This document shows positions 1 through 5,514 of a DNA stretch of 6,230 nucleotides, in pieces. Numbering within the stretch: the first letter of the stretch is position 1; each line of letters opens with the position of its first letter. The notes under the pieces are model-generated. The model had not been told where the DNA came from. It saw nothing but the letters and a program-made list of their open reading frames with translations, and searched no databases. The DNA comes from Proteiniphilum sp. UBA5267. Its GTDB lineage: Bacteria; Bacteroidota; Bacteroidia; Bacteroidales; Dysgonomonadaceae. The translations under genes were made by a program, and so were the position numbers. The stretch covers positions 1 to 6,230 of the forward strand of contig DHTF01000028.1 of NCBI GenBank assembly GCA_002411515.1, in the 5' to 3' direction.

Positions 1-1301
1 GTGTTGGTGGGCGACATATCCACCGAGGCATAGAACTTCCAGCCGGGCCATGCAGCATCTACGGGGGAGTAGGTAGAGCCATGGAAGTAAGCCCTGTTCA
101 CCCCGGAGGCAAACAGTTGGTCGATTTCCGTCTTTGCTTGTGAAAGCGAAGTCCTGAAGTGTTCGGTCAGCCAGGTAAAAGTCTCCGATGAGGTGTACTG
201 TTTCCCGGATATGTGAGCTGCCGAGGAGGCATATTTCAGGATGGTGGGATCGCTGTCGTTCTCCTTCCGGATGGAATCTTTTCTCAATCCCGGAATGTCG
301 AAGTCGGTAATCCCGAAAGATTCACATTCAGGTACATCCACCGTCGCGTAAAGGTCGATCAGGTTGGCCGGTGATCCGTGTGCTTGGTTCCTGGTTTTCA
401 CCCCATGGGAGTGCGCCCAGGCTGTCCACGGTAGGGTGAAATTTTCCAGCAGGATGTCGCCCACCGTCTCGCGGTAATCGGTAATCACCCGGATCGAGGT
501 TTCTGTTGCGCCATCGGCAAGCAGCTCCGGAAAATAGTCCTGCAGTTTATAGCCTCTTCTTTGTTCAAACTCATTCAGAAGCTCCGGCGACCAGTCGGCA
601 CCATACACCTCATAAGAGTCGTTGAAGAAGGTGTTTGGAAAAGGCGTGTCGCTTTCTGCAAAAGCCTTGTCGAACTGATCCAGATAACGTTTCACCGCCT
701 CCTTGTCGAAATGGTTTAACACATAGCCCGCACCGCCGGGAGCGGCTCTTTTTACCTGCTGCCTGCTTTTCCCTACAAAGAGGGCGATCACGCTGTAATC
801 CTTGCCTTCAGGAGCTACCCAATCGAGATATCCTTCATCAGTCACCTTGTCAGTAAGGTCTAACACATCACCGTCTCCGGGGTAGGCCATCACCTTATCG
901 ATGTACGCCATGTCGGCTTGTCTTTTGTCGGAGACCTCAATTTTCTCCTCCAGCTTTCCGCCTCCTTTCACCTTGTACTGATTGAAGAAAGCTTTTGTCG
1001 CAGCATCCTCCAAGCTGACCGAAGGCCCCCCGAAAGGCCATCCTGTTCCGTTGTTCATGTCTACACCCATCCCCAACCGGTCTGCTTCAGAGATGGTAAA
1101 ATCAAGCATCTTCATCCACCTGGGAGAGAGGTAGTCGATGTAGTGCGCTTCTCTTCCCTTTACCCCGTAGATGGGAGTAATCTCCACGCCACCTATCCCT
1201 GCTTTAGCCAAAGCTTCCAGATTATAGGTGAGGCCGGCGGAGTCCACATCGCTGCCCATCCACCACCATCGTGTCCAAGGTTTGCTCTCGGCTGTTATCT
1301 C
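1..1301 (-). CDS. GH106-type alpha-L-rhamnosidase, catalytic body (3' end outside window, 5' end disrupted)
   Basis: The frame stays open for about 433 codons from just after a TGA (1302-1304) to the left edge. It opens with ITAESKPWTRWWWMGSD (WWW at 1268-1260), the N-terminal signature of Bacteroidota GH106-like enzymes. Then follow GGVEITPIYG, MNNGTGWPFGGP (about 1058-1023), NTFFNDSYEV, VDVPECESFG (about 341-312) and SSETFTW (about 191-171), as expected of the (beta/alpha)8 catalytic domain. The glutamates in the last two motifs are candidate catalytic residues (inference). GH106 enzymes remove terminal alpha-L-rhamnose, for instance from rhamnogalacturonans, in the periplasm or at the cell surface; the adjacent mutarotase fits. 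The only standard start after the TGA is ATG at 1259-1257, inside the WWWMGSD motif, so the native start must lie upstream. No frameshift is seen in the body. It is either a recently broken gene or a sequencing/assembly problem. Family call firm; substrate inferred. Confidence 0.82.
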
Positions 1302-1385
1302 TCATTGATATCCTTCCGGTCTTGTCAGCGTATAGAAGGGAGTGGGGGAAGCGGCCTCATCGTTCCCGATCAAACAAGCTGTCAC
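1302..1385 (-). pseudogene. Detached lipobox and linker of the GH106 protein, ending at an in-frame TGA
   Basis: This is in the same frame as the GH106 body. The codons from 1385 read V-T-A-C-L-I-G-N-D-E-A-A-S-P-T-P-F-Y-T, then LTRPEGYQ, then TGA (1304-1302). VTAC is a good lipobox (small residues before the lipidated Cys), and the Ser/Pro/Asp-rich run resembles the linker of a surface lipoprotein before the mature domain. No hydrophobic core precedes it, because the upstream bases are the 3' end of rhaM in another frame, whose TGA stop (1384-1382) overlaps it. The TGA could be a CGA-to-TGA change (Gln-Arg-Glu to Gln-stop). Another reading is the C-terminal remnant of a separate deleted enzyme; sialate O-acetylesterases end in a loosely similar SPF motif. 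The lipobox reading is preferred. Confidence 0.45.
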
Positions 1386-1696
1386 TCCATGTAAAAAAGT
1401 TCGTCGAGCGGTATCGATACCGGTGAATTGTCGGGATTCGTCTCCATGATATCGGCCATGTAAGCCCACCATTTCTGTACGATCTCCAGCTCACCCAGAT
1501 CCTGCGATGATCCTTCACCCAATGTCTTTTGTACCGCAAAAAGGATATTCGTCTCCTTGTCCCAGAAAATTGAATAATCCGACACGCCGGATTCCTTCAA
1601 CAACGCTTTCATCTCTGGCCACAGGGCATTGTGTCTCTTTTCGTACTCTTCCTCGAAACCTGGTTTCAGGAACATTTTAAATGCACTTCGTTTCAT
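1382..1696 (-). CDS. rhaM: L-rhamnose mutarotase
   Basis: Interconverts the alpha and beta anomers of L-rhamnose in the cytoplasm, supplying the form used by rhamnose isomerase. The product is 104 aa, the same length as E. coli RhaM/YiiL, and collinear with it: MKRSAFKMFLKPG at the N-terminus, EEYEKRHNALWPE with Tyr18 and His22 (the residues implicated in catalysis in YiiL), FAVQ near 55, KWWAYMADIM at 75-84 and NPDNSPVS at 87-94, ending ELFYME. The ATG at 1696 was chosen because homologs start at M(I/K)RxAFxM. The frame also extends upstream to a TTG at 1780, but those 28 residues are low-complexity and have no counterpart in the family. There is no Shine-Dalgarno; the start follows an A/T-rich leader, usual in Bacteroidota. 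Its stop overlaps the displaced lipobox frame of the rhamnosidase, and a signal-peptide ORF ends 19 bp upstream, an odd arrangement discussed in the findings. Confidence 0.93.
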   Translation of the reverse strand: MKRSAFKMFLKPGFEEEYEKRHNALWPEMKALLKESGVSDYSIFWDKETNILFAVQKTLGEGSSQDLGELEIVQKWWAYMADIMETNPDNSPVSIPLDELFYME

Positions 1697-1715
1697 AATT
1701 GATGTTTTTTGTTGT

Positions 1716-1847
1716 TTAATGTATTGATTCAATGTGAATACAGGAGTTTCCTTGAACCCCTCTATCAATGTTTTTGCCAAATTTGTAGTGGGGTGCTACC
1801 GCTAAAAGGAAAAGGAACGAAAAGACAGTTTTTCTCATCCTGTTCAT
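1716..1847 (-). pseudogene. Orphan signal-peptide ORF (43 aa), probable displaced 5' end of the rhamnosidase gene
   Basis: ATG at 1847-1845 opens M-N-R-M-R-K-T-V-F-S-F-L-F-L-L-A-V-A-P: a basic N-region and a strong hydrophobic core. It then continues with 24 unremarkable residues to TAA at 1718-1716. The start lies about 30 nt downstream of a good Bacteroidota promoter, so this looks like a true translation start rather than chance. Its frame equals that of the GH106 lipobox and body. Removing 1383-1796 (414 bp, a multiple of three) would join ...FLFLLAV to TAC-LIGNDE, a textbook lipoprotein signal peptide. Alternatives are a short leader peptide for rhaM, or a one-base slip in the CCCC run (plus-strand GGGG, 1790-1793) that would fuse the signal sequence to rhaM. 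The ORF is seen directly; its origin is inference. Confidence 0.45.
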
Positions 1848-1865
1848 TGTTTGAATGGTATTGTA

Positions 1866-1879
1866 TGTGATCATTCACA
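1866..1879. promoter_or_regulatory. Palindromic operator-like site at the predicted minus-strand transcription start
   Basis: TGTGATCATTCACA consists of TGTGA and its exact complement TCACA separated by 4 bp. It covers the start point predicted from the TAAATTTG box, where a bound protein would block initiation. The half-sites resemble CRP/FNR-family half-sites, but the spacer is 4 bp rather than 6, so no family is assigned. Confidence 0.3.
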
Positions 1880-1884
1880 GTTTG

Positions 1885-1917
1885 CAAATTTAAACAAATG
1901 GCGCTGTCTATGGACAA
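1885..1917 (-). promoter_or_regulatory. Bacteroidota-type promoter for the rhamnose module
   Basis: On the minus strand TAAATTTG (1892-1885) matches the TAnnTTTG -7 consensus exactly. A TTG (1917-1915) about 22 bases upstream can serve as the -33 element, a spacing slightly longer than usual. Transcription would start near 1878, about 30 nt before the ATG at 1847, which supports that ORF as the true beginning of the transcript carrying rhaM. Confidence 0.5.
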
Positions 1918-2011
1918 TATAAATGACATTTTATCAAAAAAAAAATTGAGATGGACAAGGCATTAATCTTTTCTCCCATCTGGATAGGTGATTGTTCGGA
2001 TATTCGATGTA

Positions 2012-2058
2012 TTTCCCTTATATAAATACGAGGATGATATAAGGGAAACATAAGGGAA
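2012..2058. repeat. 12-bp perfect inverted repeat plus a third half-site
   Basis: TTTCCCTTATAT (2012-2023) and ATATAAGGGAAA (2037-2048) are exact reverse complements separated by 13 bp. The core ATAAGGGAA of the right arm (2039-2047) recurs at 2050-2058, exactly 11 bp on, one helical turn. Two inverted copies and one direct copy of the same 9-mer in a divergent promoter region suggest a multi-subunit activator or repressor site. No T-run follows on either strand, so a terminator is unlikely. The repeats are seen directly; the role is inferred. Confidence 0.5.
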
Positions 2059-2106
2059 TACCGAAGATGGCCCCAAGAAAGGCCGTGTCATGTTTTGTGA
2101 TACACC

Positions 2107-2125
2107 TGTCTCGTCCTTGTCTCGT
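2107..2125. repeat. Short direct repeat TGTCTCGT x2 with 11-bp period
   Basis: TGTCTCGT occurs at 2107-2114 and 2118-2125, again spaced by 11 bp, in the same control region. It could be a tandem half-site for a regulator of the AraC or response-regulator type, but an 8-bp repeat may be chance. Confidence 0.2.
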
Positions 2126-2290
2126 TCGCGAAGTCCTGCATGTCGAAATGGTATCGTATAAATCTCACAAAACGAAATAGTTTCCTGCTTGATGACCGCA
2201 AAAATGTTCCATGGAGATTGATCCATGAGCATCGGTGTTGCGCACCTGCATGAAAAGGGGTTGAAAAATGAAAGATAAGGAATGACTGTA

Positions 2291-2320
2291 TTGATGTGCA
2301 GTTAAATTTTTATAAGTTTG
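2291..2320 (+). promoter_or_regulatory. Promoter of the DUF4861 gene
   Basis: TAAGTTTG (2313-2320) matches the Bacteroidota -7 consensus TAnnTTTG. A TTGA (2291-2294) 18 bases upstream is a plausible -33 element. Transcription would begin near 2327, giving a 5' leader of about 25 nt before the ATG at 2351. Confidence 0.5.
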
Positions 2321-2350
2321 TAATTTGGAAATTATTTTTAGTAAAAGCAT

Positions 2351-3220
2351 ATGAAAAGGAAGTTGTTTTTATTTTTGTTTCTGTTGCAGACCGGTTTTCT
2401 TGCAGCACAGAACATGACCGATGTGAGTCTTTTCTTAAGGAGCGATAGTGCCACCTATCTCAATCGGGTTTCGTCGGAGTCGGGCGACCTTTACAATGCT
2501 TTGGGCCATCACGGGCCTGCTATTGAAAATGAATGGCTGGCGCTGCGGTTGTATTTCGACAAGAAAGCGGCCATCGATGTCTATTCGAAAGCAAAGCCCG
2601 GGCTAGAGCTGGCTTCCTATAAATGGTATCCCACACCACAGCAGCAGCTCGAGGGAAAGGGGGCCGACTATTACAAGGTAGGACCCACCGTCGGCCTTGG
2701 TGGTATCCGATTGTGGGATGGAGAGAAAGTGATTCCCCTCGATCCTGTCTCAAACAGAACGGCAAGGGTGGTGAAAGAGGGTTCGGTCTCTTATTTGGAG
2801 ATGTTGTCGGAAGATGTGCCTTACCAGAATCGCAAAGTGGATATCCTGGTGCGCGTGACTGTCTATTCCGGTTTTAGAAAAGCAAAGGTGGAGGCTTTTG
2901 CATTGACTGATGAGGACGTGGCATTTGTCACCGGCATCAACTACCATCCCGGGCAACAAGTAGTTGTAGAGAAGGATTGTATATTTACCTGGGGTCTACA
3001 TCCGGAAGATGTGGCTGCAGAGAAGGTGGAACTGGGTTCTGCGATCTTTGTGAATCCGGATGACTTCGATCAGACCAAAGTCGATGGGAATCAGCTTATT
3101 TTTATTTCAAAACCGGCCAGGCTGATAAGTTTGTGGATATCATCGGCAAATGGCAAGGAGCCGTTTGTGAATAACCTGGAGCGGTTTATCGACTTTGCAA
3201 AGTTTGAAATTGATAAATGA
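2351..3220 (+). CDS. Secreted DUF4861 family protein
   Basis: A 289-aa exported protein of unknown function. Residues 1-20 form a signal peptide (MKRK, a Phe/Leu-rich core, then LAAQ), predicted to be cut around Ala19-Gln20 by signal peptidase I, so it is probably periplasmic. The mature part is beta-rich, with the segment DYYKVGPTVGLGGIRLWDG (106-124) followed by KVIPL and an NRTARVVKEG stretch, typical of DUF4861 proteins as I recall them. These occur in Bacteroidota polysaccharide-utilisation regions, often near pectin- or uronate-processing enzymes. No cysteine lipobox, catalytic motif or second transmembrane segment is evident. It is transcribed away from the rhamnose module from the shared control region, so joint regulation in pectin-type glycan breakdown is plausible but unproven. 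A gap of 48 bp separates it from the next gene, which has its own promoter. Family assignment is from memory of the motif pattern. Confidence 0.68.
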   Translation: MKRKLFLFLFLLQTGFLAAQNMTDVSLFLRSDSATYLNRVSSESGDLYNALGHHGPAIENEWLALRLYFDKKAAIDVYSKAKPGLELASYKWYPTPQQQLEGKGADYYKVGPTVGLGGIRLWDGEKVIPLDPVSNRTARVVKEGSVSYLEMLSEDVPYQNRKVDILVRVTVYSGFRKAKVEAFALTDEDVAFVTGINYHPGQQVVVEKDCIFTWGLHPEDVAAEKVELGSAIFVNPDDFDQTKVDGNQLIFISKPARLISLWISSANGKEPFVNNLERFIDFAKFEIDK

Positions 3221-3255
3221 TATCTCACACAAAAATTCCATGCTGTTTTTTTTAC

Positions 3256-3263
3256 TAATTTTG
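3256..3263 (+). promoter_or_regulatory. -7 box immediately before the lplA-like gene
   Basis: TAATTTTG fits TAnnTTTG. It ends only 5 bases before the ATG at 3269, so transcription would begin at or next to the start codon, giving a leaderless or nearly leaderless mRNA. No clear -33 TTTG is visible. A T8 run (3246-3253) precedes it. Confidence 0.42.
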
Positions 3264-3268
3264 CAGCC

Positions 3269-3997
3269 ATGAACATTGTCATGTCTCCTTCTTCCATGCC
3301 ATCGTTTAATCTGGCGGCAGAAGAATATCTTTTCTCCAGAAAAGGAGAAGATTTTTTGTTGTTCTACGTCAATGAGCCGAGTGTGATTATTGGATCGAAT
3401 CAGGCGGTGAAGAACGAGGTCGATCAGGATTTTTGTATTGAACACAATATCCGGATCATCCGTCGATTGTCGGGTGGTGGTGCGGTGTATCACGACAGGG
3501 GCAACTTGAATTTCTCGTTTATTCAGGATAGTACAGGTGCACCATTGAGCGCCCGTTTCCTGGAGCCTGTAGTGACTGTGCTTCATGAATCGGGTATTCC
3601 CGTGGAAGTTGGGAAAAGAAAAGATCTCTGGCTTAATGGATATAAGATTTCGGGTACCGCCTCCCATGTTTCCAGGGGAAGGGAGCTGCATCACGGCACC
3701 TTGTTGTATGATACCGATCTGGAGATGCTGCAGAGAGCGCTGACTTCCGAAAACGGTCGCCCGATAAAAAAAGCCACCCCTTCGGTGCCCAGCCCGGTGC
3801 GGAATATCCGTTCCTATCTGGCGGAACAACAAGGTACGACTGTCGATATGACTTCTTTTTTTTGTATGCTTTCCGGAAAGTTGCTCACCCTTTATGGACT
3901 TGATAAAGTGATCAACCTCCAAGCTGAAGAGATGGTAGAAATTGAGGAACTCCAAAGGAACAAATATACACAGCGCGGCTGGAATTACCGGATGTAA
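3269..3997 (+). CDS. lplA: Lipoate-protein ligase A family protein
   Basis: Attaches lipoate, through lipoyl-AMP, to lysines of the E2 subunits of 2-oxoacid dehydrogenases or to the glycine-cleavage H protein, in the cytoplasm. The 242-aa product has the biotin/lipoate ligase fold signature: FNLAAEEYL (13-21), NEPSVIIGSNQ (35-45), RRLSGGGAVYHD (65-76, the lipoyl-AMP loop) and GYKISGTA (124-131), whose Lys126 corresponds to the conserved lipoate-binding lysine of LplA. It ends QRGWNYRM, near where the catalytic domain normally closes. The separate C-terminal accessory domain of E. coli LplA (about 337 aa) is absent, as in other short Bacteroidota ligases, so an octanoyl or lipoyl transferase role is not excluded. 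The first ATG is kept because homologs begin only a few residues before SPSxxPxFNLA. It overlaps the convergent radical SAM gene by 13 bp. Confidence 0.88.
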   Translation: MNIVMSPSSMPSFNLAAEEYLFSRKGEDFLLFYVNEPSVIIGSNQAVKNEVDQDFCIEHNIRIIRRLSGGGAVYHDRGNLNFSFIQDSTGAPLSARFLEPVVTVLHESGIPVEVGKRKDLWLNGYKISGTASHVSRGRELHHGTLLYDTDLEMLQRALTSENGRPIKKATPSVPSPVRNIRSYLAEQQGTTVDMTSFFCMLSGKLLTLYGLDKVINLQAEEMVEIEELQRNKYTQRGWNYRM

Positions 3998-4914
3998 AGT
4001 TTCCCTTGCCAGGTCTCCTTTTCCCTGAATCGTTTCAGGATTTTTTCCCGTACTTCGTAGTTCTTCAGTCCCCAATCCGGTGCGATGAGCAGTTTCGCGG
4101 GCGACTGCGAGGTAAACCTTTCGATGTAGATTTCGGAACGGAGCCGCTCTGCAAAACGAACACATAGATCGACATACTCCTCCAGCGAAAACAGATTAAA
4201 CGACTCGGGCAGCAGTTTGTATTCCCTTGCCATGGCGGTGTAACGGATAATTTGTAGCTGGTGCAGTTTGAGCGTCGTGAGCGGTAGTTCGGAGAGCCTC
4301 CCGGCATGGTGCAGGATGTCTTCCTCGGTTTCTCCGGGAAGCCCCAGGATCATATGGGCTCCAGTCGGAATATTTCTTTCTGCCGTTTTACGGATCATTT
4401 CTGCCGATTCTTCGTAGGTGTGCTGGCGGTTGACCCTTTCCAGCGTTTTGTTTAAAGTAGATTCCACACCATACTCCACCAACACGAATGTTTTCTTGCT
4501 GAGCGCTTCGAAGTAATCGAGCAATGCCTCGGGCATACAATCGGGACGGGTACCCACAATCAGTCCCACCACACCGGGATGCGACAGTGCCTCTTCATAT
4601 TTGTCGGTCAGCGAGTCCACGCTGTCGTAGGTATTGGTATAGGATTGGAAATAGGCCAGGTACTTCATTTCCGGATATTTCCGGGAGAAGAAATGGATGC
4701 CGTCGGCCATTTGTTCGGTAATGGTCTTGGTTGGCTTGCCGTAGCCGGGACTGAAGCTCTGGTTGTTGCAGTAGGTACATCCGCCTAGCCCCTTGCTGCC
4801 ATCGCGGTTGGGGCAGGTAAAGCCTGCATTGATGGATATCTTCTGTACTTTATAGGAAAATCGTGCCGAAAGATATTCGGAGAAATCACGATATGGCTTG
4901 TCATTTGAAAACAC
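3985..4914 (-). CDS. TIGR01212/YhcC family radical SAM protein
   Basis: A 309-aa cytoplasmic radical SAM enzyme of the YhcC/YtqA family, whose substrate is not established to my knowledge. The iron-sulfur cluster cysteines are C34, C46 and C49 in CPNRDGSKGLGGCTYC, a CX11CX2C spacing typical of this family rather than the classic CX3CX2C. Further family features are YFQSYTNTY (88-96), VGTRPDC (120-126), VEYGVES (146-152), HMILGLPGET (187-196, SAM-binding strand) and LKLHQLQI (215-222). It resembles the Elp3-like radical SAM barrel but has no acetyltransferase domain. The start is a GTG at 4914-4912: an in-frame TAA at 4929-4927 lies just upstream, and the first internal ATG falls after the cysteines. 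The length fits the family. It is convergent with the lplA-like gene and preceded by its own promoter. Confidence 0.9.
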   Translation of the reverse strand: MFSNDKPYRDFSEYLSARFSYKVQKISINAGFTCPNRDGSKGLGGCTYCNNQSFSPGYGKPTKTITEQMADGIHFFSRKYPEMKYLAYFQSYTNTYDSVDSLTDKYEEALSHPGVVGLIVGTRPDCMPEALLDYFEALSKKTFVLVEYGVESTLNKTLERVNRQHTYEESAEMIRKTAERNIPTGAHMILGLPGETEEDILHHAGRLSELPLTTLKLHQLQIIRYTAMAREYKLLPESFNLFSLEEYVDLCVRFAERLRSEIYIERFTSQSPAKLLIAPDWGLKNYEVREKILKRFREKETWQGKLYIR

Positions 4915-4934
4915 CTGCTCTGATTTTTAGGATA

Positions 4935-4942
4935 CAAAGATA
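4935..4942 (-). promoter_or_regulatory. -7 box of the radical SAM gene
   Basis: On the minus strand TATCTTTG (4942-4935) matches TAnnTTTG exactly. Transcription would start near 4928, about 14 nt before the GTG start codon. The expected -33 region falls inside the hairpin that terminates the upstream operon, so the spacing between the two units is very tight. No clear TTTG is found there. Confidence 0.48.
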
Positions 4943-4988
4943 ATGAAAAATAGGAAACGGGAATGTGACATCATGCCACATTCCCGTT
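4940..4988 (-). terminator. Intrinsic terminator of the sigma/anti-sigma/DUF4252 operon
   Basis: AACGGGAATGTG (4956-4967) and CACATTCCCGTT (4977-4988) are perfect 12-bp complements around a 9-nt loop. Read on the minus strand, the stem is followed by TCCTATTTTTCATTA, a U-rich tail. It lies 67 bp after the stop of the DUF4252 gene and before the promoter of the radical SAM gene. Confidence 0.72.
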
Positions 4989-5055
4989 CAAGTGAATGTA
5001 TTGAAAAGTAAAGTCGTTTGTTCACCATGCTTTTTCTGCCATCTTTTCGCAAGAT

Positions 5056-5496
5056 TTACTTCCCGGGAGCATAGGTATTCAGTGAGACCATGATGCTACC
5101 GGGATTTTTTATGAAACTGACTTTGGATAACCCTTTGTCACTTTTTCTTTCATATGTCTCTACCCGGTTTTTCCCGTTTCTGACAATTGACACTTCTTCA
5201 TACTTGTCGGCCTGGAGCGCATTTTTTACTTCCTGCGCAAAGCTTTCGCCCAACGATTTTTCGGTTGAATTCAATGAGATCATCTGGCGCCCCGTACTTG
5301 TGTAGGATTTGTCGGTTCCCCAGGTCTCCATGTTTCCCAAATCGGCAAATTTATCCATCATACTGGCTTTCTTCTGATACACATAATTGAAACGCTCATC
5401 CTCCATATACTTGTCGAACAACTTTTCCAGCTGTTGCGCTGATAAGGTAGTGACAAAAGCGAGCGCCATGAACATAATTGAGAGAATTTTTTTCAT
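5056..5496 (-). CDS. Exported DUF4252 family protein
   Basis: A 146-aa protein. Residues 1-20 are a signal peptide (MKKILS, hydrophobic core, LSA before QQ), so the mature protein is exported, probably to the periplasm. There is no lipobox cysteine. The mature part begins LEKLFDKYMEDERFNYVYQ and continues with alternating charged and hydrophobic segments (GRQMISL, EEVSIVRNGKNRVETYER, GSIMVSLNTY), the pattern of DUF4252 proteins, which are small, Bacteroidota-specific and functionally uncharacterised. It is the last gene of the operon, 18 bp after the putative anti-sigma gene and upstream of a strong terminator. That position suggests it is made on demand by the sigma factor, or takes part in sensing at the envelope (inference). 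Confidence 0.78.
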   Translation of the reverse strand: MKKILSIMFMALAFVTTLSAQQLEKLFDKYMEDERFNYVYQKKASMMDKFADLGNMETWGTDKSYTSTGRQMISLNSTEKSLGESFAQEVKNALQADKYEEVSIVRNGKNRVETYERKSDKGLSKVSFIKNPGSIMVSLNTYAPGK

Positions 5497-5514
5497 TTTT
5501 ACAGGGTTTTTGAG

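Larger units (their letters stand above)
1848..2350. other. Divergent intergenic control region without a convincing gene
   Basis: About 500 bp between the leftward rhamnose transcript and the rightward DUF4861 gene. Open frames here (minus 1963-2232 and 2165-2350) are short, overlap each other, have no recognisable domain, and read through the inverted repeat and the promoter elements, so they are not called. The region is A/T-rich, has an A10 run at 1936-1945, and holds the promoters, palindromes and short direct repeats listed separately. Confidence 0.6.

Noticed and set aside
1285..1305. ATG overlapping the TGA (ATGA at 1305-1302) as a coupled start for the rhamnosidase
   Set aside because: That ATG is in another frame, reading MRDNSREQTL across the WWW motif, has no signal peptide, and would need a further frameshift.
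918..1394. 158-codon plus-strand open frame across the rhamnosidase
   Set aside because: It mirrors the well-conserved GH106 frame on the other strand; its Ser/Cys/Pro/His-rich translation resembles no protein family.
1697..1780. Extended TTG start for rhaM (28 extra residues)
   Set aside because: RhaM proteins are consistently about 104 aa, and the ATG at 1696 matches their N-terminus exactly. The extension is kept only as part of the frameshift hypothesis.
1963..2232. Minus-strand open frame of 89 codons in the divergent intergenic region
   Set aside because: It covers the 12-bp inverted repeat, has no domain or signal, and lacks a promoter box at a sensible distance. It may be chance or decayed sequence.
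2165..2350. Minus-strand open frame of 61 codons ending at the DUF4861 promoter
   Set aside because: It starts at the DUF4861 start codon on the opposite strand, overlaps that gene's promoter and has low-complexity composition.
3246..3253. T8 run after the DUF4861 gene as a terminator
   Set aside because: No stem precedes it; the only candidate bases are A/C-rich and do not pair. It lies in the promoter region of the next gene.
3140..4165. 341-codon open frame on the minus strand, antisense to the lplA-like gene
   Set aside because: It runs opposite strong lplA coding signal and overlaps the 3' parts of the DUF4861 and radical SAM genes. Its translation is Arg/His-rich with no domain, and it has no promoter of its own.
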